Positions 21,108 to 30,800 of a stretch of DNA of 64,000 nucleotides are shown one piece after another. Source of the stretch: an uncultured Granulosicoccaceae bacterium (GTDB lineage: Bacteria; Pseudomonadota; Gammaproteobacteria; Granulosicoccales; Granulosicoccaceae); contig CALFCF010000030.1 of the NCBI GenBank assembly GCA_937951345.1, positions 95,754-159,753 of the forward strand. The letters are read 5' to 3'. The notes under the pieces are model-generated. The model worked only from the letters and a program-made list of their open reading frames with translations, did not search any database and had not been told where the DNA came from. The position numbers and the translations under genes were made by a program. Each line of letters starts with the position of its first letter. Within the stretch, counting starts at the first letter, position 1.

Positions 21108-21965
21108 TCAGGCGGACAACATATGCTCCAGAACTGCCAAAGACTGCACAGTTTCTGCGACATCATGCACGCGCAGAACCGACGCACCGTTGGATGCCGC
21201 CAGCACCGCAGCAGATGCACTCGCCTGGATCCGACTGCCGGACCAGGGTTCGTTGCTGTTCGGGTTCTGCAATATTTCACTGAACATACGTTTGCGCGAT
21301 AGCCCGGCCAGTACCGGGTAACCCATGTCAGCAATCACCCTCAAATCACGCAACAACATCAGGTTATGCTGCGTGGTCTTGCCAAAACCGAAACCGGGAT
21401 CGGTCAACAACTGCCCGCCCGGCACACCTGCAGCAAGACAGGCGTCGACCCGTTGTTGCAGAAAGTCTTTGACCTCCTGCACGACGTTATCGTAACGGGG
21501 CTCGTTCTGCATTGTCTGCGGATCACCCTGCATATGCATAAGGCAAATCTCACAACCATGATCATTTGCAGCCATAGCTGCCGCCGATAGTGCGCCCGGT
21601 TCAGTGAGCGCGCGCACATCGTTGATCATGCTGGCACCGAGCTTTGCGCCTTCAGTCATTAACTGCGCTTTGCTGGTGTCCAGCGATACCCGCACATCAG
21701 CTTCTGATAGCAGGCGTTCGAGCACCGGCAACACCCGGTCCATTTCCTGTTGCAATCCGACAATCGTCGCGCCCGGGCGTGTAGACTCGCCACCAATGTC
21801 GATTATCTGTGCACCGTCGGCGATCATTTGCAAGGCATGTCGCAGCGCATTGTCAGGATCGATGAACTTGCCGCCGTCGGAAAAAGAATCATCAGTGACA
21901 TTGAGTATACCCATCACTCTATACCGACTTAATGCAATCGCAGACTTTGTGTGCACTTCTTTCAC
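21108..21965 (-). CDS. folP: Dihydropteroate synthase
   Basis: Condenses p-aminobenzoate with dihydropterin pyrophosphate in folate synthesis. The TIM-barrel motifs GILNVTDDSFSDGGK, DIGGESTRPGA, a central MINDVRAL and GLSRKRM are present. The start is GTG at 21965, giving 285 aa. The TGA stop lies in the loop of a perfect CCGCC-TGA-GGCGG hairpin, with no T-tract after it. It is followed by glmM after 127 bp and preceded by a 571-bp gap to ftsH. Confidence 0.96.
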   Translation of the reverse strand: MKEVHTKSAIALSRYRVMGILNVTDDSFSDGGKFIDPDNALRHALQMIADGAQIIDIGGESTRPGATIVGLQQEMDRVLPVLERLLSEADVRVSLDTSKAQLMTEGAKLGASMINDVRALTEPGALSAAAMAANDHGCEICLMHMQGDPQTMQNEPRYDNVVQEVKDFLQQRVDACLAAGVPGGQLLTDPGFGFGKTTQHNLMLLRDLRVIADMGYPVLAGLSRKRMFSEILQNPNSNEPWSGSRIQASASAAVLAASNGASVLRVHDVAETVQSLAVLEHMLSA

Positions 21966-22536
21966 AATGATTTTCTCTTCACCGGGATCATGAAAAATTC
22001 AAGTGCTGCACTTGTCTCACCACACATAATAGCGCCGCGAGTCGACGTTGGGGTCAAACAAAGACGGATTTTACAGCCTTGCAACACAATACCTCGATCT
22101 GCCCGCACGATTGCAATGCGAGCCCGGCAGAGGTTCAAAACCAGACCGACGTACTAAGCAGGTACCGTTGTTTTATCGCCTGTGCGTTTTGATTGGGGAT
22201 AAACAGAGTTAAAAACCAGCAGGCTGGAAAAAACGGCGGACGGGGTATAACGCGTGGATGTGCAACGAGCGAACAACGGGCAACAAGGGATCGGAGAAAG
22301 ACAGATAACAGCATACAGGACGATACAACGCACTGGTTAATCACCGGTGTAACGACGAATCTGCAGTGACTTGAAGGCCGCAAAACAGCTGCAGATAAGA
22401 TATTGTCCGAACTAATTTGGTTTTGCAACGCGTACGACCGCTGCGCACTGCTTTCGCCAGGATAACCTTTCTTTGAATAACCGATTCCCGCTGCTGCGAG
22501 ATGCAGCACCGTTATTTCGATCAGACAATCAGATAA
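21966..22536. other. Intergenic region folP-ftsH, no gene seen
   Basis: The 571-bp spacer has a 124-codon minus-strand frame (22135-22509) with unusual composition, no ribosome-binding site and no recognisable motif, so it is not called a gene. A short hairpin (TGCTGC-GAGA-TGCAGCA, near 22490) lies just downstream of ftsH but lacks a convincing T-run. Other genomes keep ftsH and folP much closer, so sequence has probably been gained here. Confidence 0.5.
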
Positions 22537-24504
22537 TCAGTGAAGGCTGGGAGCCCCGTCGATAGAATCATCGTCAGCTTCATCGCTACCGCTATCCGAT
22601 GCACTGTCGGCACGCTTGGTAGATTCAGCCGCCGCCTCGTCAGATTCTGCTGGTGTACCACTACTATTATCGTCGTCCCAATCCGCCGGTGTTCCCGGTT
22701 CCTTGCGGTCCATCAGTCGTTCAATCTGCGCAACATCGATGGTTTCGTACTTCATCAATGCATCCGCCATCGTGTGCAGAATATCCATGTTATCCACCAG
22801 TAAATTACGCGCACGATCATAATTTCTGTCGATAACTGCGCGAATTTCTCCGTCAATGGATTCAACGGTGGTTGGCGACATCGGGTTCTGGTTGGTCGTC
22901 GAGCGCCCGAGAAAAACTTCGCCTTCCTCTTCGCTGTAAGCCAGCGGGCCGAGTTTTTCGGAAAGACCCCATTTCGTCACCATGTTGCGTGCAATTTCGG
23001 TTGCACGCTCAATATCATTTGAGGCTCCGGTAGTGACCGCTTCCTCACCGAAAATCAATTCTTCAGCCAGTCTGCCTCCGTAGAGCGATGAAATCTGGCT
23101 CTCCAACTTCGTTTTGCTAAGACTGTATCGATCCTCTTCGGGTAGGAACATCGCCACACCGAGCGCACGACCGCGCGGGATAATAGATACTTTGTACACC
23201 GGATCATGCTCAGGCACGAGTGAGCCGACAATCGCATGCCCTGCCTCATGATAAGCCGTGAGCTTTTTCTCGTCGTCACTCATAACCATGGACTTGCGTT
23301 CAGCGCCCATCATTATTTTGTCTTTTGCACGTTCAAAATCGCCCATATCGACGACGCGCTGATTCGCCCGCGCAGCAAACAACGCCGCTTCGTTGACCAG
23401 ATTGGCAAGATCAGCACCGGAAAATCCGGGTGTACCACGTGCGATCAGATCGGGCTTAACATCATCAGAGATCGGCACCTTTTTCATGTGCACACGCAGT
23501 ATTTGCTCTCGACCACGCACATCAGGTAGCGGCACTACAACCTGGCGATCGAATCGACCAGGGCGCAACAGCGCCGGATCAAGCACGTCCGGACGGTTGG
23601 TGGCGGCGATAACAATGACGCCTTCATTGCCTTCGAATCCGTCCATTTCGACAAGCAGCTGATTCAATGTCTGTTCACGTTCATCATGACCACCACCCAG
23701 GCCAGCGCCACGGTGGCGACCAACTGCATCGATTTCATCAATGAATATGATGCAGGGAGAATGTTTCTTGGCTTGCTCGAACATGTCACGTACACGTGAT
23801 GCACCGACACCGACGAACATTTCAACGAAGTCGGATCCGGAGATAGTAAAGAACGGTACTTTGGCCTCACCGGCAATAGCTTTGGCAAGCAGCGTTTTAC
23901 CCGTACCCGGTGAGCCCACCATCAATACACCACGCGGAATTTTGCCACCGAGTTTCTGAAACTTGCCGGGGTCACGTAAAAATTCCACCAATTCGGAAAC
24001 TTCCTCCTTGGCTTCTTCTACGCCAGCAACATCGGCAAACGTGACTTTGACCTGATCTTCGTTCAACAAACGGGCTTTGCTTTTACCAAACGACATCGCA
24101 CCACGACCGGCACCACCGCCCTGCATCTGGCGCATAAAAAATATCCAGAGACCGATCAGCAATAAAAACGGGAATGAATTGACGAACAGTTGCATCAGCA
24201 AACTGGTTCGTTCAGGCGGCTCGGCGTGGATATCGACACCACCGCTTTGCAACTCACCGATTAACGAACGGTTGTCCGTTTCAGGGCTGTAAGTGGAATA
24301 TGGCTGGCCACTGCGCAGGCTGCCGCGTATCTCGCGACCGTCGATCAGCGCGTTTTCGACCTGACCGCTTTTGACTTGGCTCAGGAAGTCTGAATAGGAC
24401 AGCGAGTTGGCTGATGTGCCGGGGCTGCTGAGGTTATCGAATACGGACATCAGAATTACTGCGATTACAACCCACAGCAACACGTTTTTTAGGAGATCGT
24501 TCAA
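22537..24504 (-). CDS. ftsH: ATP-dependent zinc metalloprotease FtsH
   Basis: Membrane-anchored AAA+ protease that degrades misfolded membrane proteins and regulators. The 655-aa protein has two transmembrane helices (about 8-25 and 108-126), Walker A as GSPGTGKT, Walker [10 protein letters not shown], the second region of homology and the zinc site HEAGH with a downstream Glu. The tail is Ser/Asp-rich. Translation appears to start at TTG 24504, preceded by GAGGT at suitable spacing. It follows rlmE, as in the E. coli rrmJ-ftsH operon, with a 144-bp gap. Confidence 0.97.
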   Translation of the reverse strand: MNDLLKNVLLWVVIAVILMSVFDNLSSPGTSANSLSYSDFLSQVKSGQVENALIDGREIRGSLRSGQPYSTYSPETDNRSLIGELQSGGVDIHAEPPERTSLLMQLFVNSFPFLLLIGLWIFFMRQMQGGGAGRGAMSFGKSKARLLNEDQVKVTFADVAGVEEAKEEVSELVEFLRDPGKFQKLGGKIPRGVLMVGSPGTGKTLLAKAIAGEAKVPFFTISGSDFVEMFVGVGASRVRDMFEQAKKHSPCIIFIDEIDAVGRHRGAGLGGGHDEREQTLNQLLVEMDGFEGNEGVIVIAATNRPDVLDPALLRPGRFDRQVVVPLPDVRGREQILRVHMKKVPISDDVKPDLIARGTPGFSGADLANLVNEAALFAARANQRVVDMGDFERAKDKIMMGAERKSMVMSDDEKKLTAYHEAGHAIVGSLVPEHDPVYKVSIIPRGRALGVAMFLPEEDRYSLSKTKLESQISSLYGGRLAEELIFGEEAVTTGASNDIERATEIARNMVTKWGLSEKLGPLAYSEEEGEVFLGRSTTNQNPMSPTTVESIDGEIRAVIDRNYDRARNLLVDNMDILHTMADALMKYETIDVAQIERLMDRKEPGTPADWDDDNSSGTPAESDEAAAESTKRADSASDSGSDEADDDSIDGAPSLH

Positions 24505-24648
24505 GTACTTACCTCAACTGATTGCGACTATATTCAACATCATTAACAACAACATCGCCAGCGACAATATCGTTCATCGCAGCGACGTTAACAACGCTCT
24601 TTAAACCGGTGCGCAGTACCCGTGCGAAATGTCACAATTAGTATGACA

Positions 24649-25281
24649 TTACACCATTAACAAGTTCCTTGCCACCGCGAACACCTCTCTGCTGCGATCT
24701 CTCGATGCACCAGGTTTACGCACATTTACAGTAGTGTAGTCGTTGCGTAGCGTAGTAATGATCTCATTGAAACCCTGCCCCTGAAACATTTTCATGACCA
24801 GGTCACTGCCCGGCCCTGCGACATGTTTCGCCATATCATGGGCCAATTCAACCAGATACATCGCGCGTGCCTGATCGCTGACGGTGACACCGGAAATATT
24901 GGGGGCCATGTCAGATAAAACAAGATCTGCCCGTCTGCCCTCAAGGGCGTCGACGATTTGCTCGAAGACGTCAGTTTCCCTGAAGTCGCCCTGTATGAAC
25001 CGGACCTGGGCAAAAGAATCCATCGGTAAAATGTCCGAAGCGATCACAGTTCCGTCAATGCCCACCTTTTCTGCGACGTACTGCGTCCAGCTGCCCGGAG
25101 CAGCACCCAGTTCGACAACGGTCATTCCCGGTTTCAACAACCCGTATCGGGTGTCCAGTTCAATCAGCTTATACACCGCCCTGGAGCGATAATTGTCACT
25201 GCGGGCACGCATGACGTAGGCATCACTATGATGCTCCTGTAACCAGCGACTACTGCTTTTCGAACGGCTTTTCCGGGACAC
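24649..25281 (-). CDS. rlmE: 23S rRNA 2'-O-methyltransferase RlmE (FtsJ/RrmJ)
   Basis: Methylates U2552 of 23S rRNA late in 50S assembly using S-adenosylmethionine. Motifs visible are SSSRWLQEHHSDAYV, the SAM-binding VVELGAAPGSWTQYV, and the K-D-K-E catalytic set including LVLSDMAPNISG and LVMKMFQG. The frame is open from TTG 25320; the GTG at 25281 gives 210 aa beginning SRKSRSKSSSRW, close to the E. coli length. The start remains uncertain because neither has a strong ribosome-binding site. Confidence 0.95.
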   Translation of the reverse strand: MSRKSRSKSSSRWLQEHHSDAYVMRARSDNYRSRAVYKLIELDTRYGLLKPGMTVVELGAAPGSWTQYVAEKVGIDGTVIASDILPMDSFAQVRFIQGDFRETDVFEQIVDALEGRRADLVLSDMAPNISGVTVSDQARAMYLVELAHDMAKHVAGPGSDLVMKMFQGQGFNEIITTLRNDYTTVNVRKPGASRDRSREVFAVARNLLMV

Positions 25282-25429
25282 GACAATCTGTTGTCTATTG
25301 AATACGATAGCGCCAGTCAACTGGACTCAATTGAGCACCTCGGGCAGAACGCAGACAAAACCGACTGCACACGAACCCCGGTGGGGCGAATCATCGCACG
25401 ATTGCGAAACAACCACCGCCAGCGCGTTC

Positions 25430-25457
25430 GTTTATCCGGTAACGTTTATCCGGTAAC
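25430..25457. repeat. Perfect 14-bp tandem duplication
   Basis: Two perfect copies of GTTTATCCGGTAAC lie in the divergent rlmE-yhbY spacer, just upstream of yhbY, where they could alter promoter spacing. Confidence 0.9.
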
Positions 25458-25485
25458 ATGCCTGAAACCGATTTAGTGACATCCG

Positions 25486-25773
25486 ATGAAACTCGACAGA
25501 CATCAAACGCGGCAACTAAAAGCCATGGCTCATGCTTTAAAACCCGTGGTGCGTGTTGGCCAGAACGGATTAACAGAGGCTGTCTTTGTTGAAATCAACC
25601 GAGCACTCGATGATCACGAGTTGATAAAAATCAAACTGCCGGGATCTCGCCAGGAACGCACAGACGCGATCGATAACATTTGCGTTAGCACTGCCGCCGA
25701 TCCAGTTGCGCTGACTGGTGGTGTCGCTATCATTTTCCGACGCAATATCCGAAAGCCCAAAATTTCAATTTAG
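25486..25773 (+). CDS. yhbY: YhbY family (CRM-domain) ribosome-associated RNA-binding protein
   Basis: A 95-aa single CRM-domain protein that binds pre-50S particles in E. coli. The fold signature is clear: LKAMAHALKPVVRVGQNGLT, then HELIKIKLPG, and the C-terminal ALTGGVAIIFRRN. It is divergent from rlmE, which is its usual place in gammaproteobacteria. Confidence 0.96.
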   Translation: MKLDRHQTRQLKAMAHALKPVVRVGQNGLTEAVFVEINRALDDHELIKIKLPGSRQERTDAIDNICVSTAADPVALTGGVAIIFRRNIRKPKISI

Positions 25774-25801
25774 CAAGCGCGGTGGAAAGCGATTATCTAG
25801 T

Positions 25802-25831
25802 TAAGTCACTCACCTTTAAGTCACTCACCTT
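25802..25831. repeat. Perfect 15-bp tandem duplication
   Basis: Two perfect copies of TAAGTCACTCACCTT lie between the convergent yhbY and histidine kinase genes. Confidence 0.9.
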
Positions 25832-25839
25832 TTTATCGC

Positions 25840-27417
25840 TTACGTTTTGTCTCTTATCGTTCCGCGGCGAGCCTGAGCCTCTTTGATGTCCACGCCACTG
25901 CTCACGTTACCGGCATTGTGCTTACGCTTGTGCTTGCGTGCTGTGCGCGAATCCATAGGTCCGATGACTGCCGCTACCGGCAAATAAACACCGACAAACA
26001 ACCCCCCAAGACGTGAAGATTTTTGCAGTTCAAGCACGCCACTGTAAGTCTCAACAATGTCTTTAACTATCGAGAGACCCAGGCCGTGCCCTGCAACCGA
26101 TTCATCGAGCCTGACCCCACGCTCAGTCAGCCGGTGAAATTGATCCGGTGAACAACCGGGTCCATCATCTTCAATCGTGAACCGGATACCCTGATCCACC
26201 GTTGCAGCCGCTTTTGCAGGAGCTGGCTGTGTCGCATGCAAAGGTGATACAACAGGTTTCTGTTGAGGCTGCTTTCGAACAGTGGCAATCGACGAATCAT
26301 TCACTGACGTGACCTTGAGATGGACACTGGTTGCAGCCCACTTGACCGCATTATCAAGTAAATTACCAATCAGTTCGAGCATATCCTGACGGTCAAAATG
26401 GAGCACGATGCCGTGTTCGACATCGACGTGTATATCAATGTCCTTTTCAGAGTAAGTCTGTTTAAGCAGACCACACAGTGACGGAATTTCCGCTTTTAGA
26501 TCGAACAATTGACCGGGACCACCCTGACCGGCAAGCCGGGCCCGTTTTAGCTCACCCTCAATGATCTGTAATATCTGTTCGGTGTTCTGCTTCAGTTGTA
26601 CACGGCTATCTTCCGGCATATCATCCTGCGCGTTATCGCTGTAGCGGATCAGCAGATTCAATGGCCCCTTTAACGTATGCGCGAGATTTCCCAACGCATT
26701 ACGCGAGTGCTTTAGCCGTTGATCAAACAATAACAATAAACGGTTGAACTCATGCACCAGCGGCAGAATTTCAGTTGGCACATTCTCTGACAACGCAACA
26801 GCCTGCCCCTGTTCGAGCTTATGAATGTCACCACGAACAGTCTGCAGTTTTTTCAATGACAAGCGCACGATCAGGTGTTGTACGATCAAAAGCGCAATCA
26901 GAAGTAACAATGTGATCGCCGCAAAATAAATCTGAAATACAGTCAAGCGTTCATGGATCGGCGACATGTCCTCGGCAACCGTAACCGTAAATTGATGTCC
27001 ATTAACGGCGAAACCACCTGACCAGAAGAGAATGGGTTCGGTTGTTTTGCCGGTCAGGCGACCTTTTTTTTGGCCGCCCGGCGGTAGCTGCTCAAAACTG
27101 AATTCCTGCTCCCACGTCGAGCGCGAGTAGATATCCGATTCACCGTCGAGACTGACCAGATAATACTTGCCTGAGTAGGGTGAATCGTACGCCGGGTGGA
27201 GTCGCGCATTGCTCATTCGCGGAGCATCGATTTCGATTTCCGGGAATTCCATCGCGCCCAGCACATGGCTGGCCTCTGTTTCCAACCGCGAGTAAACAAG
27301 ACTCTCTGATAGCAGACGCGAGACCAGACTTCCTGCCCACCAGAAGAGCAGCATGAGCACAAGCAGACTGATCACCAGCCCGATTTGCAGGCTACGTTCT
27401 AGAGATCTGATCTGCAT
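25840..27417 (-). CDS. PhoQ-like sensor histidine kinase
   Basis: Inner-membrane sensor kinase, 525 aa. Transmembrane helices near residues 12-32 and 161-183 flank a periplasmic sensor region, followed by a HAMP-like linker. The H-box is NLAHTLKGPLN with His247, resembling PhoQ (HSLKTPL). N-box LIGNLLDNAVKWA, G1 DDGPG and G2 GHGLGLSIV are present. Between the N and G1 boxes there is an insert of about 35 residues rich in Pro, Ala and Gln (about 374-408), unusual for this domain. A basic tail follows the kinase core. It lies 69 bp after its response regulator. The stimulus is unknown. Confidence 0.93.
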   Translation of the reverse strand: MQIRSLERSLQIGLVISLLVLMLLFWWAGSLVSRLLSESLVYSRLETEASHVLGAMEFPEIEIDAPRMSNARLHPAYDSPYSGKYYLVSLDGESDIYSRSTWEQEFSFEQLPPGGQKKGRLTGKTTEPILFWSGGFAVNGHQFTVTVAEDMSPIHERLTVFQIYFAAITLLLLIALLIVQHLIVRLSLKKLQTVRGDIHKLEQGQAVALSENVPTEILPLVHEFNRLLLLFDQRLKHSRNALGNLAHTLKGPLNLLIRYSDNAQDDMPEDSRVQLKQNTEQILQIIEGELKRARLAGQGGPGQLFDLKAEIPSLCGLLKQTYSEKDIDIHVDVEHGIVLHFDRQDMLELIGNLLDNAVKWAATSVHLKVTSVNDSSIATVRKQPQQKPVVSPLHATQPAPAKAAATVDQGIRFTIEDDGPGCSPDQFHRLTERGVRLDESVAGHGLGLSIVKDIVETYSGVLELQKSSRLGGLFVGVYLPVAAVIGPMDSRTARKHKRKHNAGNVSSGVDIKEAQARRGTIRDKT

Positions 27418-27486
27418 GCAGGCACTGAGTTAGACATTCTGAAGCGTGAGAAAACATCAGATGGTGCGCGAGAGAATCAAACGACG

Positions 27487-28155
27487 TTAACGAGGATCGT
27501 TAAAGACGTAGCCCTGACCACGTTTAGTCAGAATCATCTTGTTGCCGATCTTCTCGCGTAAACGCCGGATATAAACTTCAATCAGGTTGCTGTCGCGATC
27601 AGAGTCCTGATCATAGACATGGTCCGACAGATTGGATTTGGATAAAATTTTGCCGTTGTTCAGCATCATATAACGCAACAACCTGAATTCTGTACCAGTC
27701 AAAGGCATTAACTGGCCTTCCTCACCGAGCTTGACCTGCTGCACGTCTTCATCCAGCAGCAATGTACCGGTTCGGATGCAGTTGGACACATTGCCGTGTT
27801 TGCGCGAGATCAGCGCTCGGGTACGCGCTATCAACTCCTCTACATGAAAAGGTTTACCAAGGTAGTCATCGGCTCCCGCCTTAAACCCGTCAACCCGTTC
27901 ATACCAGGCATCGCGTGCGGTCAGGACTATTACCGGTACGAGATTACCCTTCTTGCGCCAGCTCTGGAGAATCTCCATGCCGTTTTTTTGCGGTAGACCC
28001 AGGTCGAGTACTACGATGTCATAAGGCTCGTTGTCGCCCAGAAATTCCCCGTCAAGCCCGTTGTTAGCAACATCAACTGCGAACCCGGCTTTGGACAAAT
28101 CTGTCTTCAGGTAGCTGACTATCTCCGGGTCATCTTCGATCAGTAGCAGGCGCAT
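27487..28155 (-). CDS. OmpR/PhoP-family response regulator
   Basis: DNA-binding response regulator, 222 aa. The receiver domain has the acidic pair at residues 8-9, the phosphoacceptor Asp51 (VVLDLGLP), Thr near LTARD and Lys in GKPF. The C-terminal winged helix of the OmpR family ends in LTKRGQGYVF. Sequence style resembles PhoP. It is the first gene of a two-gene operon with the kinase at 25840-27417, so it presumably receives its phosphate from it. Confidence 0.95.
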   Translation of the reverse strand: MRLLLIEDDPEIVSYLKTDLSKAGFAVDVANNGLDGEFLGDNEPYDIVVLDLGLPQKNGMEILQSWRKKGNLVPVIVLTARDAWYERVDGFKAGADDYLGKPFHVEELIARTRALISRKHGNVSNCIRTGTLLLDEDVQQVKLGEEGQLMPLTGTEFRLLRYMMLNNGKILSKSNLSDHVYDQDSDRDSNLIEVYIRRLREKIGNKMILTKRGQGYVFNDPR

Positions 28156-28571
28156 GGGATTTGGCTTCCTTTTGCAGTATTAATAATGCAGCAGTTGAAT
28201 CGACCGGTCTGTTGTGGAGAAACAACAACAGCGTTCTCCAGCAGATTAAAAAACGTCAGGCACACACCCCGAAGCCGATTCTCCGTGCGGTACTCACCTG
28301 GCAACGGGTGTTGCATAACAACGACACCTGGTGCTTTGTTGCTGTTGATCATTAAAAGCACCTTCGAAACAAACCAAAATTATAACCCAATCAACGATTT
28401 CACAGATTAACATTCGAGCAAACATTAACAAAGGGCGATGACCGCAACGACAATGTGCGCAGACAATCAGCAGCACATGATGTGTTCAGTCGATACAGGG
28501 CGTGAACTGATACTCAGTTTGTGGGAAACTGTCGGCTGTCAATACTGTTGAGTACATTCGAGCGATCCGGC
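28156..28571. other. Divergent intergenic region, no gene seen
   Basis: The 416-bp region separates the response-regulator gene from the YacL-like gene and must hold both promoters. I see no consensus promoter pair, terminator or structured RNA. Short frames on both strands lack ribosome-binding sites. Confidence 0.4.
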
Positions 28572-28925
28572 ATGGCAAGGAATGTGAAGTTCTACTTCGA
28601 CGACAGCGGCATACCCTGCGCACGTGGACCACAAACAGAAAAGCTGCTGATGGCTTTCCTGGAAACAGATATACAGGGAGATGACCACATCTGTCACGAC
28701 CTGATGGAAGACATTCGCGCGATCGAGGACGGCGCGGCTGAAGGCCGTGAATTTACCGGAAATGCCCACTCGCTCGACATCACCAATGACACTGTCACCA
28801 TCACCTGTCATGCGCGGGAGCAGGAGCAGGATGATACGCCCGAAACCTATACGACCTCCCTGCGCCACTTTCGCGAGATCATCGAAGACTGGGAAGCCTT
28901 TATTCTTGACGGCGCAGAAATGTAA
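28572..28925 (+). CDS. Small conserved-looking protein, possibly YacL/UPF0231-like
   Basis: A 117-aa acidic cytoplasmic protein. The layout is an N-terminal strand with FYFDDSG, a helix, a central EFTGNAHSLDI and TVTITCHA strand pair, and a C-terminal helix SLRHFREIIEDWEAFI. This resembles the small YacL (UPF0231) family of gammaproteobacteria in length and pattern, but the assignment is tentative. The frame is open to 28521; the ATG at 28572 is chosen because the protein starts there with an ordered MARNVKFYF strand. The function of the family is unknown. Confidence 0.6.
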   Translation: MARNVKFYFDDSGIPCARGPQTEKLLMAFLETDIQGDDHICHDLMEDIRAIEDGAAEGREFTGNAHSLDITNDTVTITCHAREQEQDDTPETYTTSLRHFREIIEDWEAFILDGAEM

Positions 28926-29148
28926 CACCGTCCGTTGATCGTCCGCGGATCAAAACACTCTCCTTCCCTGCCTCCTTCACCATTTGCAGCGGTAACCGCA
29001 TGCGTGCGGATCGATACGTTACGATCTGTTACGATCGAAGCGTCGGGCAGTTCAAGCTGCCTGTTATAGACTGGGCTGGAAAGGTTTGTCGCTAGCTCTG
29101 CGGGCTGACACACCCGCCATCGAATGACAGACTATCTGGCAGACACGA

Positions 29149-29523
29149 ATGGACACTCTTATGACAACAAAGACGAAAACAAACACGAAAACAAATTTTC
29201 TGAACAGTTCGATGATTCCATCCGGCTCAACGATAATGGGGTTATTGCTCGGCAGCGCCGTCCTGTTAATTGCATCGTGTGGATCAACCGGATCTTCCCG
29301 ACCCGCTGTAATACCGCAATCGCAGCCAAGTGCTTCATCAGTTGCCTCAATGCAAAGTGAAATTGATGACCTGAAGCGTCAGCTCGAAGATGTCCGTCAG
29401 GAAATTCTAGAGGTGCGCGCGATGTCCGAGGAAGCACGTGCCGCAGCAGATATTGCCCAGACGCAGGCAGCCGCGACTGATGACCGCATAGACCAAATGT
29501 TCAAACGCGCGGTATTTAAATAA
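29149..29523 (+). CDS. Lpp/OprI-like outer-membrane lipoprotein
   Basis: A small lipoprotein, up to 124 aa, with a lipobox LLIASC (Cys44 from the first ATG) and a mature part of about 80 residues that is a continuous heptad-type helix (MQSEIDDLKRQLEDVRQEI) ending in Ala-rich heptads. This is the design of Braun lipoprotein and OprI, trimeric coiled coils in the envelope. The last residue is Lys (AVFK), the residue that Lpp uses for linkage to peptidoglycan. It converges on an L,D-transpeptidase gene 6 bp away, the enzyme class that makes this bond. Internal ATGs at 29161, 29212 and 29236 are also possible starts. The murein-linking role is inferred. Confidence 0.8.
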   Translation: MDTLMTTKTKTNTKTNFLNSSMIPSGSTIMGLLLGSAVLLIASCGSTGSSRPAVIPQSQPSASSVASMQSEIDDLKRQLEDVRQEILEVRAMSEEARAAADIAQTQAAATDDRIDQMFKRAVFK

Positions 29524-29529
29524 CAGCCG

Positions 29530-30666
29530 TCACTGAATACCCGAAGCGGCTGGTTGAATCCCGGCCGCTCGACTGTCGGTTTGTCTACCGCTAGACACTT
29601 GGCTGGCGGACACTTGTATTGCGATACCATTTTTTCTCAATACTGCATCACGCACCGCCTCATCATCGAGCCATACCTGTGTGTTGTACAACGGCTCAGT
29701 ATCAGCGTCAGGTAACTGCCCCGGAAGGTTGTCTGACTGCCTTAGTAACTCGGTAAATGCCAGATCCAGCGCATGTGAGAGCAATTCCTCGTCATCCAGC
29801 GGAAACTCGTCCAACGGTGGATGAACCTCCATCCAGAGCCTGCCATCGTGCCATCCGACTTTAACCGGCTCGTTAACGATGATGACACGGTCCCCCTGAG
29901 CTACCTGACTGTAAACATGCTCAATATCTGCCGGAAACATGCGTACACAACCATGCGATACCCGCAACCCCAGACCGGAAGGACGGTTCGTCCCGTGTAT
30001 CAGATAGGCTGATGATCCAAGTCGGATAGCAAATTTACCGAGAGGGTTATCAGGCCCCGGCGGTATTTCTTTTGCCAGTGTCTCGCCACGTCTTTGAGCC
30101 TCCTGACGGATTGACACTGTGGGACGCCATACCGGGTCGCGCCGTTTCTGTGTCACGCGGGAAACCAGTAACGGTGTTGCAAACCCCGATCTGCCAATAG
30201 ACACCGGATAGGTCATCACACGCTGGTTTTTCAGCAGATAAAGACGGAATTCGGGCAGATTTACAACAACGCTGGTGCGTGTTTTTTCTTGAGAATGCAA
30301 TGCGTCCGGCAGAATGTGCCTGGTCGGTAAATTGACCTGCGAACCGGCAGCAGGCAACCACAATTCCAGATCCGGGTTGGCTAGTTGCAATTCGCCAAGC
30401 CCTACACCCGAGCGTCTGGCAATGGTGTGTAATGTGTCATCTGCGCGGACCACCGTTTGCCGGGTGTGACCGATTACCTGGGCAAAATCATGTGGGCCAC
30501 TGGCTGCCGGTGTCGACAGGTGCCTGAAAGTATCTATTTGCAATGTCGTCGAAGCGTCATCCGCAAACGCAGGTGCTGTCGAGAAAACGACACACAGCCC
30601 GAGCCAGGCTGAACCTGATGGCAACGACAGGTTACCGGCGTCAGTCACAATTTTTTTTAAGTGCAT
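29530..30666 (-). CDS. L,D-transpeptidase with LysM domain (YkuD family)
   Basis: Periplasmic cysteine transpeptidase acting on peptidoglycan; homologues cross-link peptides or attach Lpp. A signal peptide ends near APAFA, followed by a LysM-type segment (TLHTIARRSGVGLGELQLAN), then the YkuD domain with HGTNRP and the catalytic SHGCVRM. A C-terminal extension of about 100 residues follows. The frame is open from ATG 30708; ATG 30666 gives a better signal peptide (MHLKKI) and 378 aa. The architecture matches the E. coli ErfK/YcfS/YbiS group, which anchors Lpp, and the gene sits tail-to-tail with an Lpp-like gene. Confidence 0.92.
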   Translation of the reverse strand: MHLKKIVTDAGNLSLPSGSAWLGLCVVFSTAPAFADDASTTLQIDTFRHLSTPAASGPHDFAQVIGHTRQTVVRADDTLHTIARRSGVGLGELQLANPDLELWLPAAGSQVNLPTRHILPDALHSQEKTRTSVVVNLPEFRLYLLKNQRVMTYPVSIGRSGFATPLLVSRVTQKRRDPVWRPTVSIRQEAQRRGETLAKEIPPGPDNPLGKFAIRLGSSAYLIHGTNRPSGLGLRVSHGCVRMFPADIEHVYSQVAQGDRVIIVNEPVKVGWHDGRLWMEVHPPLDEFPLDDEELLSHALDLAFTELLRQSDNLPGQLPDADTEPLYNTQVWLDDEAVRDAVLRKNGIAIQVSASQVSSGRQTDSRAAGIQPAASGIQ

Positions 30667-30800
30667 CACCCAACTGGTTGTAATTCCGTCAGGTTTATCA
30701 GAAAACATGTTTACAGTGTCTCAATGTTGTCATTATGCGTTTACACGTTAAAAATGATAACCTGAACGTCGAGTTTTAGCCTCAGGAAATAGCTCAAATT

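Noticed and set aside
22135..22509. 124-codon minus-strand ORF between folP and ftsH
   Set aside because: No ribosome-binding site, Cys/Ser-rich unusual composition and no recognisable motif; treated as spacer.
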